Source: Sphaerosporella brunnea
Lineage: Eukaryota > Ascomycota > Pezizomycetes > Pezizales > Pyronemataceae
Direction: 5' to 3'
NCBI GenBank assembly: GCA_008704415.1
Contig: VXIS01000005.1
Span: 62,001 to 126,000, forward strand
DNA: 64,000 nt
The notes under the pieces: generated by a model
What the model saw: only the letters and a program-made list of their open reading frames with translations
Told to the model about the DNA's origin: nothing
The model's database searches: none
In this document: positions 41,023-51,589 of the stretch, piece after piece
Layout: every line of letters starts with the position of its first letter
Position numbering within the stretch: the stretch's first letter is position 1
Position numbers and translations under genes: made by a program

Positions 41023-42234
41023 AGAAGGTAGTTGCAGTAACAGTTGGATATGAGGTTATGAATTGTGTAGGAAAGGGGAGAGAAATGCGAAGTAGATATG
41101 GGCAGGGTCCTGGCAGATCTAGATTTTGGGGTGGGGGGCGTGGCAGCGCTTCGGTATCCGTGTCCGTTTCACGCGTCTTTTCGCCCGTTAAATCCGTCAA
41201 CCCAAACCTGGATTTCAAAGAACCCTGGGATGCGTCGGTTTTTGGAAGTGACAGGGCCGCTCTCTTTCGGACTTCTCTACGAAGGGTTATGTTGCGACTC
41301 GGTGCCCTGCAATTGGGAAAGAGTGGTGTGATGGCGCGTGCAGGATAATCTATCCACCGCAGCGGATCGAACGGTGTCAGACCAGACGCAAGCAGATCAA
41401 CCGGGTGTGTATGGTATCTATCGTGGTGCCGCAATTCGCAAAGGAAGTCCTACGCGAAGCGCAGAATCGGGGCGATGATACGGGAGTTTAAAAAGGCCGC
41501 GCGGTAACTGTTTCAACTCGAGGGGAGTATCTCGAAAGACGGGATCGATATATGATGTCGAGTTGGTGGATGTTGGAGGGGAGGGAGGGGGACGGCGCAC
41601 CAGCTTTGTATGTGCTTTTTCAACTCCGACAGCTCGCTCGGTCTCAGTCGTGGATTCGGGCAGCATGTGGGCGTTCTAGGTGCTTCGCACATATGCAGTT
41701 GGCTCTTGAAACCAATAACAACTGGCTCTGCTGGTTGCAAACCGAATCGAGATGACAAACACTGATGCCCATTCGGTCTCGCCCACACGCCGGACGGGAT
41801 CTGCATGCAGTTTCGACAACGCTCAATGGCAAAAGGTAACCATGGAGTATCGATGGTCTATCTATCTTCCGTCTTGACCAAACAGCTCCCTTCGATCGCG
41901 CCATGCTTTGAAACACACCCAAGGAAACGCATAGACAGCAAACAAGCCTTGGCTGGTTCATCGAGATCCTTGGTTCAAAGAAAGAAAGAAAGAAAGAACG
42001 AAAGAACGAAGGCCCGGGCCTTTGTCAAGCGAGGCTTGGAAAAACCCCCCCGAAGCAAGTCGCCGCTCATCGGTCAGCTGTCAACCGTAGCCGGTCGGAG
42101 AATGTGCGCGCAAAGAGCGGCAGCATGCATGATGTCATCTGAGATCTCGGCTTTCGGCCTTGTGCAGCTCGAAAGACGCGAGCGCCATCGGTTAGCGAAA
42201 AAAAAAAAAGTGTGGGGGGCAAAAAAAGATTGCA
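41023..42234. other. Intergenic; promoter of the histidine phosphatase gene
   Basis: Holds the upstream region of the minus-strand phosphatase gene and anonymous sequence. An AAGAAAGAAAGA simple repeat lies at 41977-42010. The A-run at 42199-42209 reads as a T-run terminator after the minus-strand tRNA-Tyr. Confidence 0.4.
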
Positions 42235-42320
42235 TCCCTCCGACCGGAGTCGAACCGGTGACCAACGGATGACAACTTTGCAATTACAGTCCGGTGTGAT
42301 ACCAACTACACCACAGAGGG
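42235..42320 (-). tRNA. tRNA-Tyr (anticodon GTA) with 13-nt intron, second copy
   Basis: 86 nt on the minus strand, from CCCTCTG at 42320 to discriminator A at 42235. All mature positions equal those of the copy at 34458..34543. The 13-nt intron (42283-42271) differs at three bases. The anticodon GTA is at 42287-42285. A T-run (minus strand) about 26 nt downstream is a pol III terminator. Confidence 0.95.
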
Positions 42321-43508
42321 TTGTTATGGGTATAGTCCGACTCATTTTTATATCACTGATAACAAACTACCTGTGCACTGTGAGCATGACATTGACAACC
42401 TTGGTTTGAATGGCCTCTAAGCGATCACTGGTGATGGGCATAAGCCGAGCCGGCTCGAGCCTGTTGCCTGACGAGCCGAGCTTTTGCTCGAGCCTTTTTT
42501 GTTACAGCTAGCTAGCTAGGTAGGAGGAGATATCTCGTCGGCGGGCCAAGATGAAAAGTGCGTGCCCAAGGCGGGTTTGATCGAGAACATTCTGTGGAAT
42601 TCCATCAGTGCAGGTTTACTGCTCAAACGCTGGCTCAACCACAAGAGCCTCGATGACTGGGAACTTCACGGCATCAATAATAATTCTACAAACAGCAGGG
42701 ATGCCGCCGATGGACAGAGAGAGGTTAAGGATGCTTTCAATAGCGAGGATGAGGTTGCGGGAGAGAGAGCGAGGGTCATGCCGAGGGCTCGGCGGCCAGG
42801 CAGAGCGAGAGTAGGGCGGCCGGTCACAGCACGGGTTACTCCCAGTCAGAACACCCTAGCCGGACCGAACGCGGGGATGGTGGCCATGGTGATGGCCAGG
42901 AGCATCCGGAGGAGGGCGACGCCGAGGGCATGGAGGCAGAGCAGAGCAGGGAACTGATCTAGCAGGCTTTGATTCCGGATCAGATCTATGGGATATATAC
43001 TAGTCTAGCGACGTCTCTAATGTCGCTCTTATTTACCGGCTCGTATCATAAATTGTACTAGTACTGTAGTTAGAGCCAAAGCTCGAGCTTTTCAGACTCG
43101 GCTCGGCTTCTTAGAACAAGCCGAGCTGGCTCGAGCCTTGGTTTGGCCGCCGAAATTCACTACATTTCGGCCTTGGCATATGGGGTGTAACACAACACCT
43201 CGAAGCTTCCAGACAGCGTGCGGCAGCTCTGCACCACATCGAAAACCGCCAGAACTTGAGATCAAGCTGCAAGCAAGAGATACAGTGCCGTGAAGTTGAA
43301 GGGCCGGAAGAATAGATACATGAGAATTTACGGGTGTTGGGGTCGGGGATTTGCGGCTTGGCGCCAAGTCCGATAACTGAATGTCCTGAAGCCAGAGGAA
43401 GGGATGGCTCGGCTCGGCTCGCGTTGTGTCCATCACTAGCGATCACGTGCTGTCATCAATCGCACAGCGAGCGCCGTGACTTTGCCACATTGCCTTCGTA
43501 CCGAGATA
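42321..43508. other. Intergenic with GAGCC/GGCTC-rich word clusters
   Basis: No recognised gene. A 131-codon frame at 42562-42957 has no family signature. Words such as GCCGAGC and GGCTCGAGCC cluster at 42448-42500, 43080-43140 and 43405-43425 in both orientations. This could mark the degenerate ends of a transposon of about 1 kb. Confidence 0.35.
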
Positions 43509-43917
43509 AGTGGTACTCAAGGTAGGCTGAAAAGGCCGGCTGGCTGGAAATCAGGTCACGTTGAGTGGGTTCTATTGGCCGCAGGCCACGTGAGTTTTTC
43601 AGCCAGATTTTTCCATCCAGCTCCGAAAAATCAGGCTTGCTGGGAACAAAGAGATCAGATGACAATATTTTCACGTGACCACACGCTTTACTCAGCGAAA
43701 TTTACTCCGCCCTAGAGCCCACGCTTTCCATACGGCGCGCAAGTTTTGATTTCGTCACAGCCTGGTGGCATGACCGCGACGTCACCCAGCCAGCCAGCCA
43801 GCACGTTTGCACAAAAGGTCGCTCAGAGTCTGCAGCCAGGCTGGAGCCTCCTATTGGATCTTTTGCGGCAGTCGATTTCCAGCCAGCCGGCCTTTTCAGC
43901 CTACCTTGAGTACCACT
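43509..43917. mobile_element. MITE with identical 44-bp terminal inverted repeats
   Basis: 43509..43552 and 43874..43917 are exact inverted copies over 44 bp, starting AGTGGTACTCAAGGTAGGC. ATA lies at both outer borders (43506-43508 and 43918-43920), a likely 3-bp target duplication. The 409-bp element has no coding capacity. Identical arms suggest a recent insertion. Confidence 0.8.
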
Positions 43918-43920
43918 ATA

Positions 43921-44050
43921 ATACCGCATAAAGCAAGTGACTGGGCTAAGTCACTGCGCCATGTAGGCTTAAGGGACTTTGCCACATGGCGCAGTGACTT
44001 AGCCAGTGACGTAACCCAGTCTCTTACTTCTGAGTTTATGCGGTACGGTA
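43921..44050. repeat. Foldback sequence next to the 409-bp MITE
   Basis: The arm ATACCGCATAAAGC...GACTGGG-CTAAGTCACTGCGCCATGT is mirrored by ACATGGCGCAGTGACTTAGC...CCCAGT...TTTATGCGGT on the other side of a loop of about 20 bp. The right arm carries small insertions relative to the left. It may be a second, older MITE. Confidence 0.55.
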
Positions 44051-44389
44051 TTTGCGTTGCCAAACGGGCCCTAAATTTATGATGATAACCAATCCTATTT
44101 CTAATCCAATCCAACAAGTTTCGCTCCGCTCATGCAAAAGCCCACTACCACTGACAAAAGAGAAACGAGGAGCCCAAAAGAAAAGAAAAAAAACCTTACA
44201 GTTACAAGTTACCCCTACCAAAACCGCACCCACCCCGTATAGCTGCCAACGCAAGACGATATCATCGCAAAACACTTACAAAAAGAACAAAAAACAAAAA
44301 CAAAAGGGCATATGCGCATGTGTGAGCAAGTAAAGTATATGTACACCAGAAGAATAAGAGGAAAGAAGAAAAAGCCGTTAAACACCTCT
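44051..44389. other. 3' flank of CDC45
   Basis: A-rich downstream region of the minus-strand CDC45 gene. No gene seen. Confidence 0.4.
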
Positions 44390-46992
44390 TTACTGAAGAT
44401 TCAGATTCAACGATAACGACTCCAAAAAGCCCGCGAGATCATCCTTCTTGACCTCAACCACCGTAGCTTCAAAGCTGTCAATCCTGATCCTAGCCTGCGT
44501 CGAGTTCGCCACATCCTGGAATGCGATTCCAAAGTGGTTTCTGCCACCTTTCCTCTCCAACTCGTCATCATCATCGTCACTGTCATCATCACTTTCTTCC
44601 TCCTCCTCCTCTTCTTCCTCTTCATCGCCAAGCCCCTCCTCTTCCCGTTTCCGCCGCTTCTCTTCCTTCTCGGCTGCTTTGGCCGCTTTCTCTTTTTTCT
44701 TCTGGATCTTGACGGAGTATGCGACTTCTGCGCCGAGCGCCGTGCCGACGATTACATAGACGCCTCGGCGCTCGTGGAGGGAGGCAACCACTAGGGGCAG
44801 ATGTTTCCGCTTCGACGCTTCACGTTCCTGCTCCAAGATGGCCTCCGAGATCCAGAGCGCCAGTTTTGAAAGTGCATTGGGATGGGTGAAGACGGGGAGG
44901 TCAGGGCCTTCTTTTACAACGGCAAGACGGAACGCTTTCAGCAGACGGATCTGGCGTTTCTCGATGAGTGCTGTTCCCGTGCGCAGGATGGCACGGTGCA
45001 AGTTCATAGCTATCGGCAGGGCGGATTTGAGTTGCTCGACGCTTTTTCATTTATTGTCAGCAGGTGGTGGAGGGAGAGGGCAGGGTACAAACTTGGTGAG
45101 AGAGTCATAGGCGTCCCAGAAGTTGGTGATCCATTCATCGACCTCCTTTTCTTCTTCGAGACGGCCTACTTCTTCGCTGACCTCTTCGTTGCTGTCGGCT
45201 GATACCCCCTTGTGCCCCAACTTCTTGCCTTTGCCGATTTCCAGTATCCCCCCGACAACGTATGCCACATCCGCCGCACTGAGACAGCCGCGCCAGCCCC
45301 AGCATCGCACAAATCCCTCTTTCACAACACCGTCCAAGCCATACAACGGAGCATACCGCTCTAGTTTCTCCTTCAACGTCCGCTTAAGGTCCATATCCAT
45401 GTGCGTGTAGCTCTGTTTGCACTGGCTCAGACTGAAGCCCATCTTTGCGAGCAGCTTGTGTAGCCGCTTCCGCCCGCTTTCGGACCAGATGTGCAGCTTC
45501 GTACCGAGATATGACGAGTGCAGCATAGAATCGTAAAGCGACCAGTGTCGGATCAGCATGAACCGGTACTCGGGACTGATACGTATACTAGTGTCTGAAG
45601 GTGATCTTGCGGTTGTTTGCAGCGCTGTGACGCCGGACACGCCATTTGCATTCCCCGAGCTCATGGCGGCAGTGCTATTAAGGTCTGGAGGGTTCAATCG
45701 GCGAACTTCGTCTTTCAGAATCCCCCGGATTTGGTCTTCACGGGTGTCTGCTCCCCAACCACCGCCGGTGATGCGCGGAGGACCGGAGGTAATTGTGCGG
45801 CCATAGGTTTCGCCTGAGCACACTCCGACGATGGAAAGCCAGAGGATATCATTGTCTTCACGGCCGAGATCGGCCGCGAGGGAATAGAGAAGACTTGAAA
45901 CGGGCTCGCCGTACCACGTTCCCTGTGAATAGTACTTCTGGATTGTAGACTCGTGCTTGCGTCGTAACCGGCGAAGTTTGCGGCGGAGGGTTTTGGTGGA
46001 AGCTTTAGGAGGTGGTAGCTGCGGTTCTGACGGAAGATGTTGGGACGGTGAGGTAGGAATGAGATCGTTCCGAGCGCCGAGAGGGGGTGGTGAGGAGCCC
46101 AGCGGGCGTGAAGAGGAATGCGAGAGGAGGGTGTGCCTGTGTACGACGGGAGTTGAGGCGCCAGACGACTGACCAGGTCAGTTACGATGCTTGTCGACAA
46201 AAAGAAGAGACAACCAAATACCGCGTCACTTTCTAATCGTAATCTGCGTGCTCTACTTGATCCGTCCTCGTCCTCGCTGTCATCTAATAACTCGTCCGAA
46301 CTCTTGCGTTTGCGACCACTGCTCTGACTGTCGCCGTTTGCACCAAGTTTAACGCCCCCTTCTCCATCTTCGTCGTCGGTGTCCAATAATTGCTTCTCGT
46401 CATCATCATCGTCATCGTCACTATCACTGTCAGGGTGGTCGATTTCCGGCATCTCAATGAGCGCCTTAAACGCGTCTTGCTCCCGTGCCATCTCCTCTGC
46501 GATGTCACCATCATCAAAACACTTTATACCGCCCACGCGGTCGCCAACACCATGTCGGCCCCCAACAACCTTTCCGTCCCTCGCCGCGGCCTCAGTTTCG
46601 TTCCCCACTTTACCTCCACCATATACATTGTAGAGATTCCATGGCCGCCTCCCATCAATAATCCAGCACTCGACGCCGTCCTCACCCTCTCTTGACAACT
46701 CCAAAAACGCAGAAAGATCCACCAGACCACCTAGACCCAGACAAATCAAGAACTTCAGCTCATCCTTGCCCTTGACAAGCGTCTCGTTGACTTTCTCAAG
46801 GTCCTGGTAACCGGCCACGGGTTTGATCTGGTGCAGAATGTAGTCGCGTTTCAAGAGATATGCCAGGATGCGTGCCGCACAGAGAGAATCGATGTCGAGG
46901 GCGCAGAGGATTAATACGGAGTTCGTAGACGGACTCGCGTTCGCTTTGAGATGGGCATATGCGGATGAGAATTGAGAGCGCGGGATATACAT
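44390..46992 (-). CDS. CDC45: CDC45, DNA replication initiation factor (CMG helicase subunit)
   Basis: Exons 46992..46222, 46168..45093 and 45041..44390 give 832 residues. The start MYIPRSQFSSAYAHLK and the DHH-phosphoesterase-like strand VLILCALDIDSLCAARILAY are diagnostic. QIKPVAGYQDL, WIIDGRRPWNLYNVYG, QKYYSQGTWYGEPVSSLLY and DLGREDNDILWLSIVG follow. Later come ISPEYRFMLIRHWSLYDSML and MNLHRAILRTGTALIEKR. Cdc45 joins Mcm2-7 and GINS to form the replicative helicase in the nucleus. A long acidic stretch (about residues 195-215) after PEIDHPDSDSDD and a second acid/Lys-rich loop near the C-terminus are normal for the family. The second intron (51 nt) restores the VEQLKSALPIAMNL helix. Length and order are as expected and no damage is seen. 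Confidence 0.95.
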
Positions 46993-47676
46993 CTGGGCGG
47001 TATTCAGCGCGTCGATTTCGTTGCTGCAGCGTGTGGATCCAGGACGTCAAAGGAAGGCTAGGCCGTCGACCGTTGGGTTTGGTCTGTTCTGAACACCTAT
47101 CTGTTTCGGTAAACACTGGCTGTCGGGTTCGGGGGTGTCCTTGGACGCGTCGGAAGGGTGGTGTACTCGCGACAAAGTGAAATTTGTAGTGACAGACGGA
47201 AAGAGGAGTCGGGGTTGTTACTCGCACAGGTGTGGTATTATTCGGTCATTGACGTGGCGTGGGAAGAGAGCAATGGGTCGTCGAGGCGTTATTGATGTTT
47301 GGAGTGCTAGTTGAGTGGGTTGCAAGACTTGTGAGTTTCGGGTTTGTGGTGGTGTTTCGAGGAGCGCGACTTCATCGTGTTGGGGCCAAGACAATCGCGT
47401 AAATGAGGAAGTCATCAGATAAGATGACGAAAACAACACCACGAATGTGGACATGAGAATACAGAATATATGGAAGATACCACGGTCAATAGGGACATGC
47501 TCCCAAGGATTGTATAGAAGGCATCCCAAAACAAAAAGAAGACTTCGTACAATTAGTATGAACAGAAAAAAAGAAAGGAAGTGCGCCGTTTTTCCTCCGT
47601 TATGGAAGCCAGTCCCACTGGTAGGTATAGAGAAGCCCTCTATTTCTACCTTTTCGCATTCTAGAGCTTTCGGCAT
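46993..47676. other. Promoter region of CDC45 and 3' flank of the CCDC124 homologue
   Basis: No additional gene. A 152-codon minus frame at 47218-47676 has hydrophobic patches but no motif, and runs directly into the neighbouring gene's end. I see it as non-coding. Confidence 0.45.
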
Positions 47677-48379
47677 CTACTTGTTCCCTGCCAACCTGTT
47701 CTCGATCCTCTGCTTCTCCTCCTGTCTCCTCTTATCGACATCCTCCTTCGTAGCGTTGTGCGCAACCACACCGGTCTGGTTGAAGGGGTTGTCAGGGTGC
47801 TTGTCGAACTCCTTCTTGATCAGCTCGATCATCTGGTTCAACCGCAGACCCTTGTGCTCCTCCTTAACCTCTGGCAGTCTCCGGTCCTTGTACGCCGCAT
47901 ACGCTGCCTTGTATCTGCGCTCGGGGTGACGGTCGATAGTGACGACCTTTCCGTCGCTGGTGAGGGTAAGTGCATCGAGCGCATCGTCGATACCGGAGGC
48001 GTTGATCGCGTCTAAAGCGCTGTCGATACCGCCTCGCTTGGTAGCCTGCTTTCCTCCCTTGGCTTTCGAGGGCAACGAAGCCTCTTCTTCGGCGAGCAAA
48101 CGTTCCTTCTCAGCCTTCTTCTCGGCGGCCGCGCGCTTTTTAGCTTCCTCAGCCTCCCTTTAAAGATAATATTTAGCAAAACATGCATGCTTGAATTAAA
48201 CAGTGTCGGGTGCACACTCACTTCTTGTCGTTGCTCTTTGAGCCCTTCGCCCATTCCGCCGCCTCGGCGGCTTCCTTCTTTGCCTTCTCGACGTCTGCCT
48301 TGGCTTGTGCTGCGGCGGCCTTTTTGGCGTTGCCCACCGCTTTCTTGCTGTTTTCTGCCGCTTGCTTCTTACCGGCCAT
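47677..48379 (-). CDS. CCDC124 (coiled-coil domain-containing protein 124) homologue
   Basis: Exons 48379..48222 and 48157..47677 (64-nt intron) give 212 residues. The N-terminal 110 residues are an Ala/Lys/Glu coiled coil (MAGKKQAAENSKKAVGNAKK and AEKKAEKERLLAEEEASLP). The conserved C-terminal domain contains GIDDALDAL, DRHPERRYKAAYAAYKDRRL, GLRLNQMIELIKKEFDKHPD and NPFNQTGVVAHNATKED. This is the CCDC124/Oxs1 family. The human protein sits on stalled or idle ribosomes and aids their reactivation, and the S. pombe member Oxs1 is linked to stress transcription. Length and domain order match the family. The start is chosen at MAGKK, which follows an in-frame stop and is the common start. Confidence 0.9.
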
Positions 48380-48793
48380 GTTGGGTGGTGGTGAGGTAGG
48401 TGATGAGTCGATGTGTGACGTTGGGGTGGCGCTACTGCTTATCAGATTGATCAGATTTTTCTGTGGCAGCTAGGGCCTAGGGTATGACATCACTGTCAAT
48501 GCTAGTGATATTTGATGAAGGGGGTTTTGATCCATGGGCCGCGATATGGAGGTCCCACTGTGAATCACAATGAGACCTAAAAGGCCCTTATCCGTAGAAA
48601 TGGAAACAGAGCTTTCTTCTTCAATCTGAAGGGTAATTAAAGCTTTCACATGAGAAGTGACGTTTCAAAACGAAGTGTTGGCTTGAAAGAAAGCGATCAT
48701 CTATTTGCTCTCTTTCTAGGGTCATGCAAGCCATCACCCCGGGCTTCGATTCATGAACAAGAGAAACAGCATTAATTTCACCCCCCTTCCATT
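48380..48793. other. Intergenic between CCDC124 homologue and thiolase
   Basis: Promoter of the CCDC124 homologue and 3' flank of the thiolase gene. No gene seen. Confidence 0.45.
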
Positions 48794-50118
48794 CTATACA
48801 CGGTCAAGCCTCTGTACAACCACCGCAGTAGCTCCACCACCGCCATTGCAAATGGCCGCCACTCCAAACTCTCCTGGCTTCAGCGCATACAGCAAACTGG
48901 TCAAAATCCTACTTCCGGAGCTTCCAAGAGCATGTCCCAGTGCGATGGCACCACCATTGACATTGACCTTCTCAGCATCCAGGTTCAAGGTCGCGTTAAT
49001 GGCCTTGCTTACAGCCGCAAACGCCTCGTTGATTTCCCACTTTGCAATATCCTTCACTTCGAGTCCAGCACGCTTCAGTGCCAGAGGGATCGCAAACGTA
49101 GGGGCTAGCGGGAAATCAATGGGCGCAGTGGCGGCATCGGCATAGCTGACGATCCGGGCCAACGTACCCTCCTTGCTGCCTGCGAACTCCTGCGCAACGG
49201 CCTTAGAGCCGAGAACAATTGCGGAGGCACCATCGGAGAAGGTACTCGAGTTAGCGGCGGTGACGGTGCCGTCCTTTTTCTGGAAAGCGGGCTTTAGCCC
49301 GGGGACCTTGGCGATGTTGACGGCCTCGTACTCCTCGTCGACTTCCACCACAACCTTGCCTTTCCTGGTAGCAATTTCAATAGGAACGATTTCAGCCTTG
49401 AAATGGCCCCGATCCCACGCCACCTTTGCCCGGCGGTAAGACTCGATAGCGTACTCGTCCTGGGCTTCACGGCTGATGTTGAGTTTCTTTGCAGTGTTCT
49501 CGGCGCAGTTGCCCATGTGAATCTGGTCGTAAACATCCCATAATCCGTCCTTGATCAAGCCATCCTCGAGTTTTTGGTGGCCAAAAGGCGGTTGGCTCCG
49601 GTTGAGGTAGTAAGGCACTCGGCTCATGTTCTCCATTCCTCCCGCAACTTGCACATCCGACAGGCCGAGCTGAATGTTTTGCGTTGCGAGGGAGACGGCT
49701 TTCAGGCCGGATGCACACACCTTGTTGACGGTGGTTGCTTCTGTGGTTTCGGGGAGCCCGGCGAACATCACCACTTGCCGTGCTGGCGCTTGACCAACGC
49801 TGGCTTGCAGCACATTGCCGAAGTAGACGTCGGTTACTCGCTCTGCAGGGACTCCGGAGCGCTGCAGGGCAGCCTTGACGACGTTTGAACCAAGGACGGG
49901 TGCGGGGACATCCTTAAATCCTCCGTTGAACTAAAAAACTGTGAATGATTGCTCACCGTTGATAATAAAGAATGGTCTGTAAAAACCTTCGCGGTGGCTG
50001 TTCTTGCAGCGGAGAGGATGTACGCGTCATTCGTGGAACGAGCAGCGGTGGTGCTCAGACGGCGGCATTGAGCTTTGCCGACAGTAATGGAATTTCGAAC
50101 GGCACGCACGGTAGACAT
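48794..50118 (-). CDS. Acetyl-CoA C-acetyltransferase (acetoacetyl-CoA thiolase), probably mitochondrial
   Basis: Exons 50118..49987 and 49930..48794 (56-nt intron) give 422 residues. The nucleophile Cys is in [17 protein letters not shown] (about residue 116). [13 protein letters not shown], the NEAFA motif ([16 protein letters not shown]), the catalytic His in [14 protein letters not shown] and the final Cys in [10 protein letters not shown] are all present. The enzyme joins two acetyl-CoA units to acetoacetyl-CoA or runs in reverse. The first 28 residues ([20 protein letters not shown] then LSTTAARS) are basic and hydroxylated with no acids, as in a mitochondrial presequence. There is no C-terminal SKL-type signal. 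This favours the mitochondrial ACAT1-like isozyme over the cytosolic Erg10 of sterol synthesis. The gene is divergent from RAD6 and they share an 813-bp promoter region. Confidence 0.93.
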
Positions 50119-50931
50119 GGCTTGGCTTATGCGTTTGACTGAAGGGCGAGTGAATGGAAGAGTAGAGGAGGAGGAGCAGGATAGAGGAGATGAATTGAAT
50201 TCACATCCATGGCTCTCAGCTCCGCCGTGGATAGCCGAGGTGCGGGTCAGACGCGGTTGATGTTCAGCAATGGGGTATGCCTGCCCATTTGTCCGACTTG
50301 AAGAATGGTGAAGACCGAATGTGCTCCTTCTTCTTGAGGCGGTGAGCAGAGCTCTCCACTTCCTAGCTACAGCTCTGCTCCCCATCGTCCCCCACATTTC
50401 GACCCGCGTTCCACATTCGCATCGACGCTCGAGGCAATCACGTCCAGGCCTGCAGGAAGGAAAAATGTATAAATGGGAAGCATCTGATATTTTACATGTA
50501 AGGCGCCATCGACTCGAAACCGCTTTGCACTTGCGTTGAGAGCTCGCTTCACAGTTGTGTGGTGTTCGAACTCGAGGCATCTCTTTCTGCACACTCCCGA
50601 AAGATCAAAGAGATGTGCATCCTCATGTGTTCCTAGCGCACAGCAACAACAGTGTTTTTGCTTCTCCATCTTCACTCACTCAAACGGCTTTCCTCCATTT
50701 TTCGGATGTTTCCGGCCGTTTGTTCGTAATCGTGCCGTGAAGACCTCCCTGCCGCTGCTGAGTAATAAAATGCGCCATTCCAAGTGCACCAGCTCCGCCT
50801 TCCACCCAGTCTTTTTCCCTCCCTCTCTCTCTTTTGTCTACCTACCTCCATCCTTGAGCGAAGGCTAAAGACGCTCGACAGCTTCGTGCGAAGTCAACCA
50901 TCCCTTGTGACGATCAACTGCTGCACTCATT
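50119..50931. promoter_or_regulatory. Shared divergent promoter region, thiolase and RAD6
   Basis: 813 bp between the two start codons hold no other gene. The RAD6 side has pyrimidine-rich leader sequence (CTCCCTCTCTCTC near 50817-50832), typical of fungal transcription start regions. No clear TATA box is seen for either gene. Confidence 0.45.
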
Positions 50932-51589
50932 ATGTCGACTTCCGCTCGCCGTCGCTTGATGCGTGACTTCAAGGTATGCTTTCCTCGCCACCACCACGTC
51001 TGAGCTTGCTATCCATAGCTCGCGCAGTGCTTTTGCTGGAGCTAACTCTTGTCTCTGTAGCGCATGCAAACCGATCCTCCCGCCGGTGTCAGCGCGTCCC
51101 CGATTAGCGACAATGTTATGACTTGGTACGTCGCTCCCGGTCCCTAGCATCGCGACGCACAGAGCTGATCCGCGCGTTGTCTCAGGAACGCCGTCATCAT
51201 CGGACCTGCCGATACTCCGTTCGAGGACGGAACCTTCCGCTTGGTGATGCACTTTGAGGAGCAATATCCCAACAAGCCGCCCGGCGTCAAGTTCATCTCG
51301 CAAATGTTTCACCCGAACGTCTACGCCACCGGGGAGCTGTGCTTGGATATCCTGCAGAACCGCTGGAGTCCCACCTACGACGTTGCTGCAATCTTGACGA
51401 GCATACAGAGGCGCGTGATTGTGACGTTGCTTGGAGGATTGATCGTGCTGACTGAGTTAATTTAGTCTGCTTAATGATCCGAACACTGCAAGCCCGGCCA
51501 ACGTTGAGGCCAGTAATCTTTACAAGGAGAACCGGAGGGAGTACACCAAGAGGGTTCGCGAGACTGTTGAGAAGAGCTGGGAGGGCTAA
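50932..51589 (+). CDS. RAD6: Ubiquitin-conjugating enzyme E2 RAD6/UBC2
   Basis: Exons 50932..50973, 51061..51125, 51186..51410 and 51466..51589 give 151 residues, the usual length in filamentous ascomycetes, which lack the acidic tail of the yeast protein. The start [20 protein letters not shown], the E2 core [20 protein letters not shown] and the catalytic Cys88 in [14 protein letters not shown] are canonical. The end is [15 protein letters not shown]6 loads ubiquitin with Rad18 on PCNA (damage tolerance), with Bre1 on histone H2B and with Ubr1 on N-degron substrates. The third intron (51411..51465) must be removed with a GC donor (AG/GCGCGT) to keep the invariant ILTSIQSLLNDPN. The nearby GT four bases further on would break the frame. 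Confidence 0.97.

Noticed and set aside
42562..42957. 131-codon plus frame
   Set aside because: Arg/Ala-rich with no family signature, and located among repetitive GAGCC words.
47218..47676. 152-codon minus frame after the CCDC124 homologue
   Set aside because: Lies in the 3' flank, has no motif, and starts only a few codons past the upstream gene's stop.
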